Shown here piece after piece: positions 16,364 to 25,848 of a stretch of DNA of 64,000 bases. Source of the stretch: Bacteroidia bacterium (GTDB lineage: Bacteria > Bacteroidota > Bacteroidia > B-17B0 > Aurantibacillaceae); contig JALHRL010000017.1 of the NCBI GenBank assembly GCA_022841465.1, forward strand, positions 18,580 to 82,579, given 5' to 3'. Both the position numbers and the translations under genes were made by a program. Within the stretch, counting starts at the first letter, position 1. Every line of letters begins with the position of its first letter. Below the pieces are notes generated by a model. The model worked only from the letters and a program-made list of their open reading frames with translations. It made no database searches and was not told where the DNA came from.

Positions 16364-17560
16364 ATGATTTTTGATAAAAATATTGTAAAAAGAATTCTAA
16401 TAGTATTAGCCTTTATGTTAATTATTAGTATCTCATTTTCGTTTTTTATTCCTACTGAAAATATTAATGTAAGAATTTATACGCATTTAAAAATAAACAG
16501 CTTAACATTAAATGTAAATTTTGGGCATTATAAAATTATTGCCGATGGCAGTTTAGTTGCAGAAGACATGGGAGATTCTGAATTTAAATTGGTTTACAAA
16601 GAAGATAGTATTTATCTATTTAAAGGAATGAAACACCTGGGTAATTATAAATACATTAAGTTTCATTCTGAAAACACCAGTGAATTAAAAATTAAATTAC
16701 TTCATCCTGATAGAAAACCACGTATCTATCAGCAAAGCCTTCTTTTTTCAACGCAAGATGGTTTTATTAAAATAATTAATGAAATTGAAGTGGATAAATA
16801 CATTGCCGGCGTTACCGAAGCAGAATCCGGAAGCCGCTCTAATAGCGAATTTTACAAGGTACAAGCTATTCTCGCACGTACTTTTGCACTTTCACATATT
16901 AACAAACACGTATTGGAAGGTTTTAGTTTATGCGACCAAGTACACTGCCAGGTATACTATGGCAAACCTCGCGATAACGACAGAATTAGTGAAGCCGTTT
17001 TAGCTACTTCTAATTTGGTAGTAGTAGATGATAATTTAAATTTAATAGTGGCAGCCTTTCATAGTAATAGTGGCGGACAAACAGCAAACAGCGAAGATGT
17101 TTGGGGGGCCAAAACAAGTTACTTACGCAGTATTAATGATAGCTTTAGTGTAAGAATGCCTAATGCCAATTGGCAACGCAAAATGTCGGCCGATGATTGG
17201 TTAACCTATTTAAAATTAAAACACAATTACCCTACTGATGATGATAGTGCCCGACAAATTGCTTTAAACTTTAAACAAGAAAATAGAAAAGTTTACTTAG
17301 AAGCAAGTACCGTAAAAGTTCCGTTAAAATTTGTTCGTCAAGATTTACAATTAAAATCAACTTTTTTTAGTATTAAACAAATTGGTAACGATTCGGTTTT
17401 ATTTATTGGGCGCGGTTATGGTCATGGTTTAGGTATGTGCCAAGAAGGTGCCATGAAAATGAGTAAACAAGGTTATAGCTACCAACAGATATTAAATTTT
17501 TATTACAAAAACATTAAAATTATAGACATGAAAAAGCTAAGCTTTTTTAGAGATGAGTAA
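16364..17560 (+). CDS. SpoIID/LytB-domain protein
   Basis: A signal-anchor helix (about 11-31) is followed by a SpoIID domain: EVDKYIAGVTEAESGS, VQAILARTFAL, CDQVHCQVY, AAFHSNSGGQTANSEDVWG and the C-terminal GRGYGHGLGMCQEGA. SpoIID in Bacillus is a lytic transglycosylase/amidase-enhancer acting on peptidoglycan; members in non-sporulating Bacteroidota are exported and their role is unproven. The start is 3 bases after lpxB, so it is the last gene of the surE operon. Confidence 0.9.
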   Translation: MIFDKNIVKRILIVLAFMLIISISFSFFIPTENINVRIYTHLKINSLTLNVNFGHYKIIADGSLVAEDMGDSEFKLVYKEDSIYLFKGMKHLGNYKYIKFHSENTSELKIKLLHPDRKPRIYQQSLLFSTQDGFIKIINEIEVDKYIAGVTEAESGSRSNSEFYKVQAILARTFALSHINKHVLEGFSLCDQVHCQVYYGKPRDNDRISEAVLATSNLVVVDDNLNLIVAAFHSNSGGQTANSEDVWGAKTSYLRSINDSFSVRMPNANWQRKMSADDWLTYLKLKHNYPTDDDSARQIALNFKQENRKVYLEASTVKVPLKFVRQDLQLKSTFFSIKQIGNDSVLFIGRGYGHGLGMCQEGAMKMSKQGYSYQQILNFYYKNIKIIDMKKLSFFRDE

Positions 17561-18487
17561 TTAAAAAAAGTAATACTGCACATTTAAATTTACCGCAGGA
17601 TATGTTCTTACATAAGAGCGTTTATACAATCTAAAGGTTCCCGATACATCAATTCTTAAATTAGATTTTACAATAAATTGAATGGCAGGACGCCAATCTA
17701 CATAATTGTTTTTTTCAAAACCCGGTACATTATCAATTAAAATACTTTTATCATCTTTAAAAACTTTCAATGCTTCGTTGTATTTGCCCATAAATTCCGA
17801 ATAAATGTTTACGTTGGTTTGGTTGTAGCTAGAATATTTAAAGGGAAACAACAAATATCCAAACGATAAACTGTAATTATAAGAATTTCCGTATTGCAAT
17901 TTTATGTTTTTAGAAGCATCGGTATAAGCCGCAGGAACAATTGCTCCGCAGGTTAATGATATCGCTAATTTCTTTACCAAATACGTTGTAATTAAACCGC
18001 CACCTGCTCCTGAATTATCGCCCATTAAATTTGTTTCTGCTTCATCGTGTGCCTGATTAGCGTAAATACCTGTGCCGTACAATGCCATTCGTAAATGTTT
18101 ATGATGTTCATCTAAATTTAAAAAACGATACCTGAAGCCCAAACTTAGCGATTCTAATTTATAAGGGTATTCGTTTCCCTTTGATATGCCATGTGTATGC
18201 TCTCCTATGTTTCCATCCGTTAAAATAAAATTATCCGGCAAGCCATTACCATGATGATTAGAAAAAGAAACCATGCCGTTTAGCATTAATTTACTGTTTA
18301 CACCATACATCAGCAACATTCCCTGCCAATAACGCCTGGTTCCGGCTTCGTTATATGTTTCATTCATTATTCGTAATCCAAAAACTTTAGCAGGTACCAA
18401 ACTTGCGGGCTCGGTATTAGGAAACAATTCTTGCGCCTTTATTAAGCCAACAAAAAAAGAAATAATTATAAAAACTATTATTCTCAA
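17561..18487 (-). CDS. Outer-membrane protein paired with an HMA metal-binding protein
   Basis: A signal peptide (about 1-18) precedes a region of amphipathic strands ending in NLNVQYYFF, as in outer-membrane barrels. His-rich patches (SNHHGNG, GEHTHG, DEHHKHLR) suggest a metal link. The family is known to me only as a Bacteroidota outer-membrane protein of unknown function. It starts 4 bases inside the end of the HMA gene upstream on the same strand, so the two are coupled; copper or another soft metal is a reasonable guess for the ligand. Confidence 0.65.
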   Translation of the reverse strand: MRIIVFIIISFFVGLIKAQELFPNTEPASLVPAKVFGLRIMNETYNEAGTRRYWQGMLLMYGVNSKLMLNGMVSFSNHHGNGLPDNFILTDGNIGEHTHGISKGNEYPYKLESLSLGFRYRFLNLDEHHKHLRMALYGTGIYANQAHDEAETNLMGDNSGAGGGLITTYLVKKLAISLTCGAIVPAAYTDASKNIKLQYGNSYNYSLSFGYLLFPFKYSSYNQTNVNIYSEFMGKYNEALKVFKDDKSILIDNVPGFEKNNYVDWRPAIQFIVKSNLRIDVSGTFRLYKRSYVRTYPAVNLNVQYYFF

Positions 18488-19023
18488 AGTGAAACGTGAT
18501 AAACCTGAACTCCTTTTTTTTCTGTTTTAAAACAGCTATTAGAACTCACTTCCCCTATGCATTTAAACGAAGTTTTCTTCTTTTGTTTAGAGAAATCTTT
18601 TTTAGACATAAATCCTTTATCCATTATTTTAAAGGAAACCTCACCATTTAAAACTTGTTCCTTTACATCAATAAAATGATACACACATTGTTCGTGCTCA
18701 AAAAAACTTCCGTTGCTTACTTTTTGCTGCGTAAAATTAAAACTCGCATTTAATTCTCCTACCGAAAAGCCCGCTCCTTCTATTTTGGCTTTCATTTTAT
18801 TCAAATCAACTGTTTCACCTTTTTTAAATACAACATTAAAAGAAGTAGACTCTAAATCAACTTTTATAGAATCAATAAATATTAAGCTTGATAAGGCACT
18901 ATGTACCGATTTAGAACACATGGAACAGGTTAAGCCTATAACTTTAACTTTTGCAGAAACAAATTGCGCCCAACAGTTTAACTGCGTAAAAAAAAGCAAA
19001 CAAAATACAACACGTTTAAGCAT
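18484..19023 (-). CDS. Exported heavy-metal-associated (HMA) domain protein
   Basis: From the ATG at 19023 the protein has a signal peptide (MLKRVVFCLLFFTQLNCWAQ) and then an HMA fold: GLTCSMCSKSV with C33 and C36, a variant of the GMTCxxC metal-binding loop of copper chaperones and P1-type ATPases. The C-terminal half carries more Cys and Lys residues and has no clear family. Export plus CxxC suggests periplasmic metal binding. It overlaps the outer-membrane gene downstream by 4 bases. The frame extends to 19053 but the added residues would spoil the signal peptide. Confidence 0.8.
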   Translation of the reverse strand: MLKRVVFCLLFFTQLNCWAQFVSAKVKVIGLTCSMCSKSVHSALSSLIFIDSIKVDLESTSFNVVFKKGETVDLNKMKAKIEGAGFSVGELNASFNFTQQKVSNGSFFEHEQCVYHFIDVKEQVLNGEVSFKIMDKGFMSKKDFSKQKKKTSFKCIGEVSSNSCFKTEKKGVQVYHVSL

Positions 19024-19053
19024 ACCACAAGTTACGAATTGATTGTTAAACAA

Positions 19054-19079
19054 AAAAGCCCGAACTAGTTCGGGCTTTA
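19054..19079 (-). terminator. Intrinsic terminator of the OmpA/TPR lipoprotein gene
   Basis: AAAGCCCGAACTAGTTCGGG continues into CTTT, a near-perfect palindrome (10 bp, no real loop) followed on the minus strand by a T-run. It lies 20 bases after the stop of the gene at 19102-20841. Confidence 0.8.
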
Positions 19080-19101
19080 ATGATATTAATCAGTACTATT
19101 A

Positions 19102-20841
19102 TTAGTTTACTAAAGCAGTAAATCCTGCATCAGAACGCATTTTTAAGAATTCACAATCATCTTTAGCATAAGCTTTCCAAGCTGCATCTTTTTCAATTGC
19201 AGTTTTTAAATTGTTAATTGCCTCTGCTGAGTTGTTTTGACGAGCATAAGAAACAGCTTTTAAATAAAAACTATAAGCAGCATCTTTTTCATTACTATTG
19301 TCAATCATTTCTTTTACACCACCAGGGTTACCTGATAAAAATACAGCTAACGCCTTATTATGACCTTTAAAATCACCAATGTTACTTACTGCATCAGCAT
19401 ATCTACCATCACGGATATCAATAAGACCCATGTTGTATTTTGCTTCCGGTAATGAACTAGCTTTTTTGTATAAATCCATTGCTGCTGTACGATTTCCGTT
19501 TTTTGCTTCAATAATACCTAAGTTATTAGATACTTCAGGAGCACCATTCGCAACTTTTTCAGCACGTTTAAACGCTTCACCTGCTTCAGCAACTTTGTTA
19601 GCCATTAATAATGCACCACCTAAATTGTTTGAAGTTCTCCAATCTGAAGCAAAACGAGTTTCAGCATTTTTGTAGATGGCAATTTTAGAATTTACATCGT
19701 CAACTAAATTAGCACCGTATAATAATTCTTCTAAAGAAAGACTATCTGGTGTTGTATTAATTAAAGCTAAAATTTGCTCGTCATTTCTTGAAATTTTATC
19801 AACTAAAACAGTAATCTCACTTCTACGTAATTTTGGTAATACATTGTTCGCTAATTCTTTGTAAGTAGCTGATAAATTTTTAATTTCTTTACGACGTTGT
19901 TCAGCATCTTGGTACATGGTTAACACACGTAAGATTAAATCTTTGTCTGTCATGGTTGATGCTTCCATTAAACTTTTGAAACCTTCCCAGTCTTCTTTTG
20001 TAGTACCAATTTGGTATTGCTCTTTTGTTTTACCGAAAGTATTTTCTTTGTTTTTGTTTTTGTTAAATTCAGACATTACGGCTGATGAACCAGACTTTGC
20101 ACGATCTTTCGCTAAGTTTTCGTTTTTATCTGTTTCTCCATCCGGTGAAGCGTAAGCAGATACATTAATACCGTTAAACTTATACCAAACTGAATTGATG
20201 TTGGTTTGAACAAATGTATTAAACGCCTTCATTTCTTCCGACTTTAATTCACCCGGACGAACGTTTGATTGGTTGATTAAGTAATAAATATGTGTAGTTT
20301 GGTTTGCAGGGTACGATTTTTGGAAATTATCTTTCCCCATTACCGGTTTCTCATCGTCTCTAACCAATAATGATGTTGCTAAAGTTCCATCAGCAATTTT
20401 AATTGGATCAAATTTCTTTTCCTTCTTTTTAACCTGACCCACAGCTCTAATTTCTACCTCTGCATTACGCATTCCTTTTTCAAAAGCTATTTTCTCAGAA
20501 GTATAACTAAAGGTTCCACCTGTAGAGTAACCAATTTTTTGACCACTACCGGTAGCTTTTTCACCAACTAAAACAATTGGCTTCATTGCTTTTTCTCCAC
20601 CCGCATATTTTACAACAGGAGTAATTGTTAAAGTAACTTTTTTAGCAAACAATTTAGGATTAAATTTTCCACTTGCTCCAAATTGCAAACTATCCCCAAT
20701 CATCTCGATTGGATTAGGGGTTATTGTATACTGAATGTCCTTTTGCTTTTTTAACATCTTACCAAGTCCATCACAACTTGATAAAATAACGGCTACAGAT
20801 AAACCTGCTCCAATCGTACGTAAAATTTTTGAATTCATCAT
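19102..20841 (-). CDS. Lipoprotein with OmpA-like and TPR regions
   Basis: The N-terminus is a lipoprotein signal ending in LSSC (Cys23). Residues about 180-280 contain an OmpA-like stretch: a strand-helix unit ending in GINVSAYASPDGETDKNENLAKDRA, where peptidoglycan-binding OmpA domains have SxxGYTD..RNxxLSxxRA. Residues about 395-560 hold three or four tetratricopeptide-like units (ASDWRTSNNLGGALLMANKV, APEVSNNLGIIEAKNGN, AKYNMGLIDIRDGRYADAVS). That combination points to an outer-membrane scaffold lipoprotein. Codon choice is less AT-biased than its neighbours, as expected for a highly expressed gene. It has its own promoter and terminator. Confidence 0.75.
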   Translation of the reverse strand: MMNSKILRTIGAGLSVAVILSSCDGLGKMLKKQKDIQYTITPNPIEMIGDSLQFGASGKFNPKLFAKKVTLTITPVVKYAGGEKAMKPIVLVGEKATGSGQKIGYSTGGTFSYTSEKIAFEKGMRNAEVEIRAVGQVKKKEKKFDPIKIADGTLATSLLVRDDEKPVMGKDNFQKSYPANQTTHIYYLINQSNVRPGELKSEEMKAFNTFVQTNINSVWYKFNGINVSAYASPDGETDKNENLAKDRAKSGSSAVMSEFNKNKNKENTFGKTKEQYQIGTTKEDWEGFKSLMEASTMTDKDLILRVLTMYQDAEQRRKEIKNLSATYKELANNVLPKLRRSEITVLVDKISRNDEQILALINTTPDSLSLEELLYGANLVDDVNSKIAIYKNAETRFASDWRTSNNLGGALLMANKVAEAGEAFKRAEKVANGAPEVSNNLGIIEAKNGNRTAAMDLYKKASSLPEAKYNMGLIDIRDGRYADAVSNIGDFKGHNKALAVFLSGNPGGVKEMIDNSNEKDAAYSFYLKAVSYARQNNSAEAINNLKTAIEKDAAWKAYAKDDCEFLKMRSDAGFTALVN

Positions 20842-20863
20842 GTTAGTTTTTATATGAGTCGAA

Positions 20864-20894
20864 CAAAAGTAAAAAAATTAATTAATTAAACGAA
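20864..20894 (-). promoter_or_regulatory. Promoter of the OmpA/TPR lipoprotein gene
   Basis: On the minus strand TACTTTTG (20871-20864) matches the -7 consensus TAnnTTTG; TTCG (20894-20891) lies 19 bases further upstream as a degenerate -33 element. Confidence 0.55.
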
Positions 20895-20911
20895 CTTTTT
20901 TTTAACAAAAT

Positions 20912-20938
20912 AAAAAAATCCACCCATAAGGTGGATTT
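20912..20938 (-). terminator. Intrinsic terminator of rpsT
   Basis: AAATCCACC and GGTGGATTT form a 9-bp stem around CATAA, followed on the minus strand by a run of T. It is about 20 bases downstream of the rpsT stop. Confidence 0.85.
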
Positions 20939-20959
20939 CACTGGTGTTTTAACACTTAA

Positions 20960-21217
20960 TTACTTCTTTAAAGAGGCTACTTTCTTTGTTAACTTTGACT
21001 TAATATTAGCCGCTTTGTTTTTATGAATTATGCTCTTTTTTGCCAATTTATCCAACATCGATGATACTTTTGGTAACAATTCAGATGCTTCTTTTTTATC
21101 GTTTGTTGAACGTAATTTCTTCACGAATGTACGTGTAGTCTTAGAGTAATAGCGATTACTAACACGCTTTGCGTTGTTCGATCTGATTCTCTTTATAGCT
21201 GACTTATGATTTGCCAT
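20960..21217 (-). CDS. rpsT: 30S ribosomal protein S20
   Basis: S20 binds 16S rRNA in the small subunit. The 85 residues are strongly basic, beginning [14 protein letters not shown] and ending [14 protein letters not shown], with the two long helices typical of the family. Length is normal. The gene is monocistronic, with a near-perfect Bacteroidota promoter upstream and an intrinsic terminator downstream. Confidence 0.97.
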   Translation of the reverse strand: MANHKSAIKRIRSNNAKRVSNRYYSKTTRTFVKKLRSTNDKKEASELLPKVSSMLDKLAKKSIIHKNKAANIKSKLTKKVASLKK

Positions 21218-21254
21218 TGCCTATTTTCTTTTAATTTCTAATTTTTAAGGAGTG

Positions 21255-21284
21255 CAAATATACTAATTTTTTCAAATAAACAAA
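21255..21284 (-). promoter_or_regulatory. Promoter of rpsT
   Basis: On the minus strand TTTG (21284-21281), an 18-base spacer and TATATTTG (21262-21255) match TTTG-N18-TAnnTTTG exactly. This is the cleanest Bacteroidota promoter in the window. Confidence 0.8.
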
Positions 21285-21345
21285 TGTTAAAAACAATTTT
21301 CCGTATCTTTATTAATATTGGGTTAATTTGTAGTTATTAGTGCTA

Positions 21346-22443
21346 ATGAAGCCTCTTAAAATACTTCTTTTAGGTCTTTTTTTGCTTGTTTCCGGCGTTT
21401 TTGGCCAAACAAACATTAATCCCTTGCCCGAAAAAAACCTTGTTCCAAACGGTAGCTTTGAAAATTACCGCAAAAAATCAAGCAATATTAAAGCCGCTAT
21501 TCCCTGGATGCAAAAAGCATCTGTAGATTTTTATCAAAAACCTTTAGATAATGATACTACTGCTGATAAAGGTGCCCTTGATGGAAATTGCTATGCCGGC
21601 TTAAGGTATCAGAAAAAATACAAAGAATTAATTCAGGTAAAATTATCTGAAATGCTGCATCGTGGCTATACTTACGAATTTACCATGTATGTTAAATTGG
21701 CTTTTTGGAGCAATGCCACCCTAAAATCGTTTGGTGTTTTATTTACAAAAGGAGGTTACACCGGACAGGGAAGTGTGGTAAAAGCAAATGTTGTAGATAC
21801 AATTACTAAAAAAGGTGGTTTAAATAATAATTTTAGGTGGTTTAAGGTGAAGGGTTATTATAAAGCAGATGGAGGTGAGAAATTTATTACCATTGGAAAT
21901 TTTGCCGCGGACATGAAAAAAGATATGTTACGCATGAATATATTAAAACCCGGTTTTAAAGAAGCTTATTATTTTGTAGATAATATTAGTTTAAAACGAC
22001 ATATTTTACCGGATGAAATTGTGGATGTAGAAATTGTTGGTCCTGCTAAAAAGAAGTTTGAAGAAGACAGTGTTTTAAAAGTTAATTCAGAAATAAAAGT
22101 AGGAGATAAAATTGCTTTAAAAAATATTTTCTTTGATAAAGGCCATTATTATTTGTTACCTGAATCGTATGCAGAACTAAACAAACTTGCACAATTTCTT
22201 TATCGAAACCCGCAACTAACCATTCAAATAAACGGACATAGTGATAATACCGGGCTTAAATTAAAAAACCAAAAAATGAGCGAGTTGCGCGCACGCGAAG
22301 TTTTTGAATACCTTATTAAAAAAGGTGTACAAAACAAAATGCTATTTAAAGGATTCGGAAGTTCGCAGCCCATTGCACCTAACGAAACAGATGAAGGAAA
22401 AGCAAAAAACCGAAGAGTAGAATTTGAAATTTTACAGAAGTAA
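21346..22443 (+). CDS. OmpA-family outer-membrane protein
   Basis: A signal peptide (MKPLKILLLGLFLLVSGVFG) is followed by LVPNGSFENYRKK, the beginning of a carbohydrate-binding-like jellyroll of about 200 residues. The C-terminal ~110 residues are an OmpA/MotB peptidoglycan-binding domain: FFDKGHYYLLPESYAELNKL, INGHSDNTG, SELRAREVFEYL and KNRRVEFEIL. The protein probably bridges outer membrane and cell wall. I use the ATG at 21346 rather than the GTG at 21340. Several Bacteroidota have this architecture near gliding/T9SS genes, which also occur 2 kb downstream. Confidence 0.88.
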   Translation: MKPLKILLLGLFLLVSGVFGQTNINPLPEKNLVPNGSFENYRKKSSNIKAAIPWMQKASVDFYQKPLDNDTTADKGALDGNCYAGLRYQKKYKELIQVKLSEMLHRGYTYEFTMYVKLAFWSNATLKSFGVLFTKGGYTGQGSVVKANVVDTITKKGGLNNNFRWFKVKGYYKADGGEKFITIGNFAADMKKDMLRMNILKPGFKEAYYFVDNISLKRHILPDEIVDVEIVGPAKKKFEEDSVLKVNSEIKVGDKIALKNIFFDKGHYYLLPESYAELNKLAQFLYRNPQLTIQINGHSDNTGLKLKNQKMSELRAREVFEYLIKKGVQNKMLFKGFGSSQPIAPNETDEGKAKNRRVEFEILQK

Positions 22444-22507
22444 TTCTGAAAGTAAGAAGTTAAAACGACTTATGACTAGAGACTAACGACTAGAGACTAT
22501 TTAAAAA

Positions 22508-23653
22508 ATGAAAATTGTTACCATTATAGGGGCTCGCCCACAAATTATAAAAGCTGCTGCATTGAGCAGGGCTATTTTAAATAATTATAAAAATAAAATT
22601 ACCGAAGTAATTGTTCACACCGGGCAACATTACGACGAAAATATGAGTCAGGTTTTTTTTACAGAACTTGGTATACCTCAGCCCAATTATAATTTAAATG
22701 TAGGAAGCGGTTCGCACGGTAAACAAACCGCAATAATGATTAGCAGAATTGAAGAGATTTTAATAAACGAAAAACCAAATGCAATTGTTTTGTACGGCGA
22801 TACCAATTCAACCTTAGCCGGCGCCATTGCAGCTTCTAAAATACATGTTCCAATTGTACACATTGAAGCGGGTTTGCGTTCCTTTAATAAAAGCATGCCC
22901 GAAGAAGTAAATCGTATTTTGTGTGATCATGTTAGTACTTTGTTGTTTTCACCAACCTCAACCGGATACAAGAATTTATGTAACGAAGGTTTTAAAGAAA
23001 ATAATGCTGCACCCTACTCTTTCAATAATCCTAAAATTTATCACAGTGGCGATGTGATGTACGATAACAGCATGCACTTTAGTAAAGAGGCCGAGAATAA
23101 AACTTCTATTTTGCAAAAAAACGAGCTTCAAAAAAATAATTTTATTCTTGCTACCATTCATCGCAACAACAATACAGATGAACCGGAAAGATTAAATGCG
23201 CTTTTTACCGCATTAAATAAAATTAGCTTAAATAATAAAGTTGATGTTGTATTGCCATTACACCCGCGCACAGCCAAACTTTTAAAAACAAATTTAAGCA
23301 CCGGCTTATTTGAAGAAATAAAAAACAATAAGCAGTTTAAAATAATTGAACCTGCTTCGTTTTTAGAAATGATTGCACTTGAAAAAAATTGCTTCATGGT
23401 TATGACAGATAGTGGTGGGGTTCAAAAAGAGGCCTTCTATTTTGAAAAACCCTGCATTATTTTACGCCCTGAAACCGAGTGGGTAGAACTGGTAGAATGC
23501 GGTGCAGCAATTGTAACCGATGCCAACGAAAAAAGAATTTTAGATGCTTTTACAACGTTAACTAGTAATAAAAACATTCAATACCCTAAATTATACGGTA
23601 CTGGCAAAGCTGCTGAATTTATTGCCGGAGAAATAATAAAACACCTTTCCTAA
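22508..23653 (+). CDS. wecB: UDP-N-acetylglucosamine 2-epimerase
   Basis: The enzyme interconverts UDP-GlcNAc and UDP-ManNAc. Family motifs are GARPQIIKAAALSRA at the start, VHTGQHYDENMS, YGDTNSTLAGA, HIEAGLRSFNKSMPEEVNR, HSGDVMYDN, THRNNNTDEPERL and TDSGGVQKEAFYF with LRPETEWVE near the end. Length 381 is normal. It stands alone between an OmpA gene and a terminator, away from the polysaccharide cluster at 40-61 kb, so it may supply precursors generally. A second, more distant WecB-family gene occurs at 57461. Confidence 0.93.
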   Translation: MKIVTIIGARPQIIKAAALSRAILNNYKNKITEVIVHTGQHYDENMSQVFFTELGIPQPNYNLNVGSGSHGKQTAIMISRIEEILINEKPNAIVLYGDTNSTLAGAIAASKIHVPIVHIEAGLRSFNKSMPEEVNRILCDHVSTLLFSPTSTGYKNLCNEGFKENNAAPYSFNNPKIYHSGDVMYDNSMHFSKEAENKTSILQKNELQKNNFILATIHRNNNTDEPERLNALFTALNKISLNNKVDVVLPLHPRTAKLLKTNLSTGLFEEIKNNKQFKIIEPASFLEMIALEKNCFMVMTDSGGVQKEAFYFEKPCIILRPETEWVELVECGAAIVTDANEKRILDAFTTLTSNKNIQYPKLYGTGKAAEFIAGEIIKHLS

Positions 23654-23658
23654 AACAA

Positions 23659-23684
23659 AAAACTCCGCTAGTAGGCGGAGTTTT
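23659..23684 (+). terminator. Intrinsic terminator of wecB
   Basis: AAAACTCCGC and GCGGAGTTTT form a 10-bp stem around TAGTAG and are followed by an A/T-rich tail. It may work in both directions, since the gene at 23712 ends nearby on the other strand. Confidence 0.8.
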
Positions 23685-23711
23685 AAATTTTAATTTCAAA
23701 ATTACCCTTCA

Positions 23712-24629
23712 TTAAAACATAATTCCAATATTTAAGCGAACTGCTCTTGCAAAATGCCCTTGATTAAAGTTTGCAAAACTCCAACCATTAGAATCGTATG
23801 TATTATCTGCTCCCTTCGTTAAATACTTTGAATCTTTACGAACTAAATTGGTAAACGATTGAAAATAATTTGCAGAAATAAACAACGAAGTAGATCCTGC
23901 AATTCTGTAATCAACACCAAATCCTAAATTCATGCCAAATCGGAAAGGTAACAAAGTACCTTCTTTTGCTAAGTTAATATTCTTCTTTTCTAAATCTGCT
24001 TCCTTTAAAAATGCAGAGGTTACAGATGTTCCTGTACTGGTGGTTTTTATTCCAGAAACATAAGTATCATTTCCTTTTAAACCTGCTCTTATTCCCATTT
24101 CTCCACCAAATAAAAACACATAACGTAAACCACTATACTCTTGCGTCATCATTTTTAACAAAATTGGAATTGTAACATAGGTAGATTTGTATCTTCTATC
24201 ATTCATTATTAATTGCGTGTTACCATTAGCTAACTCGTACTCGTTACTCTTCAAGCCATCTTTTGCTTCCACCAAATTATGCTCTTTATCAACAACCATG
24301 TTTGCGCTAAAGTAATTATTAACATCACTTACATATTTATACTTTATAAATCCACCATCAAACTCTCCACCTATACCAGTAGAAAAATGAATTAATTGCG
24401 AAAGTTTAAAATCTAACATTAAACCAAAACCAAAACCCATTACAGTTCCACCATTTTTGGCATTATCGTTATTACTACTTAGCCAGCACGCTTGCGGTGT
24501 AATTTTTAATCCAAAGCGAAACTTCCTGTCAAATTCCTGTTGTTTATCAACAGTAGAAGGTGCATCCTGCGCAAAAGAACTTGTTTGAAACATAAATACT
24601 GTTCCCAAAATAAATAATATCTTTTTCAT
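23712..24629 (-). CDS. PorT-like outer-membrane beta-barrel protein
   Basis: A signal peptide (MKKILFILGTVFMFQTSSFA) precedes about 285 residues with the PorT-like pattern: KFRFGLKITPQACWLSSNN, then GFGFGLMLDFKLSQLIHFST, YVTIPILLKM, FGMNLGFGVDYRI and a last strand ending RLNIGIMF. PorT-type proteins in Bacteroidota include components of type IX secretion, but many paralogues have other roles. It lies back to back with gldB, and its promoter overlaps the gldB start. Confidence 0.75.
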   Translation of the reverse strand: MKKILFILGTVFMFQTSSFAQDAPSTVDKQQEFDRKFRFGLKITPQACWLSSNNDNAKNGGTVMGFGFGLMLDFKLSQLIHFSTGIGGEFDGGFIKYKYVSDVNNYFSANMVVDKEHNLVEAKDGLKSNEYELANGNTQLIMNDRRYKSTYVTIPILLKMMTQEYSGLRYVFLFGGEMGIRAGLKGNDTYVSGIKTTSTGTSVTSAFLKEADLEKKNINLAKEGTLLPFRFGMNLGFGVDYRIAGSTSLFISANYFQSFTNLVRKDSKYLTKGADNTYDSNGWSFANFNQGHFARAVRLNIGIMF

Positions 24630-24654
24630 GGTATTGATTTTACAATTAACTTTA

Positions 24655-24684
24655 CAAATATAAAAAATTATTCATGTTACCAAA
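24655..24684 (-). promoter_or_regulatory. Promoter of the PorT-like gene, overlapping gldB
   Basis: On the minus strand TTTG (24684-24681), 18 bases and TATATTTG (24662-24655) match the Bacteroidota consensus. The -33 element lies inside the first codons of gldB on the opposite strand. Confidence 0.65.
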
Positions 24685-25699
24685 CATTAACAAACTTCTT
24701 CTTTTTATCACAATTTCAGCTATTGTTTGTTCGTGTAGCAATAACCGCTTTGAGGTTGACACCGATAAAGTTGAAATACCCGCTATTAGGGTTCAAAATT
24801 TAGCGATAGATGTAACATCCATCACAGAAAAAAATATTACCGAAAAAACAGCTGAATTAAGAAACAAATACGGTAAATTTTATGAGAGATATGTAGTAAG
24901 CATTATTTGCGACGGAGGAATTTCTGATAGCCTATACCCTTCTCAAATGCTGCAATTTTTAAATGATAAAGATATGGCGGCTACCTATAAATACATCGCT
25001 GAAAAATATCCTGAAAAAGAACTTGCAGTAATTAACGATGAATTACTAAAAGGCATCAAACGTTTTCATTATTTCTTCCCAAAAAAACAAGTACCCAAAT
25101 ATTTAACTGCCTGCATGAGTGGCTTTAATTATGCCGTTGCGTTTACCGACAGTACCCTAGGTTACGGTTTAGATATGTACCTGGGTGAAAAAGCACCTTT
25201 TTACAGTATGTTAAATTGGCCGCAATACAAAACGCGCATCATGAATAAAGAGCATTTGCCATCTGATGTAATGCGTGGTTGGCTTTTAAACGAATTTGAT
25301 AATACAAGCGCAAACAACACCTTGGTTTTTCATACTATTTTTTATGGCAAACTTTATTTCGCAACCAAACAATTAATGCCCAATGCGCACGACAGTATAA
25401 TAATTGGTTATACCACCAAACAAATGGAATATTGCAAAGCCTACGAAAAAAACTTATGGGGCTATATGGCAGATAAAAACAGATTATATGAAAACAATAT
25501 GCGCACTATTCAGGAATTAACCGGCGAAGGACCATTTACGGCAGCAATTAGTAAAGAGTGCCCGCCGGGTATTGCAAAATGGATTGGATGGCAAATTGTA
25601 AAAAATTACATGAATAAAAACGAAGATGTAACCCTTGAACAATTGATGAATGAAAAAGACGCACAAAAAATTTTAAACAAAAGTAAATACAGACCTTAA
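24674..25699 (+). CDS. gldB: Gliding motility lipoprotein GldB
   Basis: GldB is a lipoprotein needed for gliding motility in Flavobacterium and is present in most T9SS-bearing Bacteroidota. The N-terminal signal ends in VCSC (Cys21 likely lipidated). The long central helical domain with YGKFYERYVVSI, DMYLGEKAPFYSMLNWPQY and the C-terminal CPPGIAKWIGWQIVKNYM are typical. Length 341 is normal. It is followed about 150 bases later by gldC, the usual partner. Confidence 0.92.
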   Translation: MLPNINKLLLFITISAIVCSCSNNRFEVDTDKVEIPAIRVQNLAIDVTSITEKNITEKTAELRNKYGKFYERYVVSIICDGGISDSLYPSQMLQFLNDKDMAATYKYIAEKYPEKELAVINDELLKGIKRFHYFFPKKQVPKYLTACMSGFNYAVAFTDSTLGYGLDMYLGEKAPFYSMLNWPQYKTRIMNKEHLPSDVMRGWLLNEFDNTSANNTLVFHTIFYGKLYFATKQLMPNAHDSIIIGYTTKQMEYCKAYEKNLWGYMADKNRLYENNMRTIQELTGEGPFTAAISKECPPGIAKWIGWQIVKNYMNKNEDVTLEQLMNEKDAQKILNKSKYRP

Positions 25700-25848
25700 A
25701 GTAATTTTGAATGATGAATGATGAGTTTTGAATTACTTTAATTAACTATAAAAAAGAAGAAACTATAATAAGAAATTAGAAAGAATAAATTTGCCACAAA
25801 TTCCATTCTTTATTCTTTCAATGAATAAAACTACGCTAAAAAAACATT

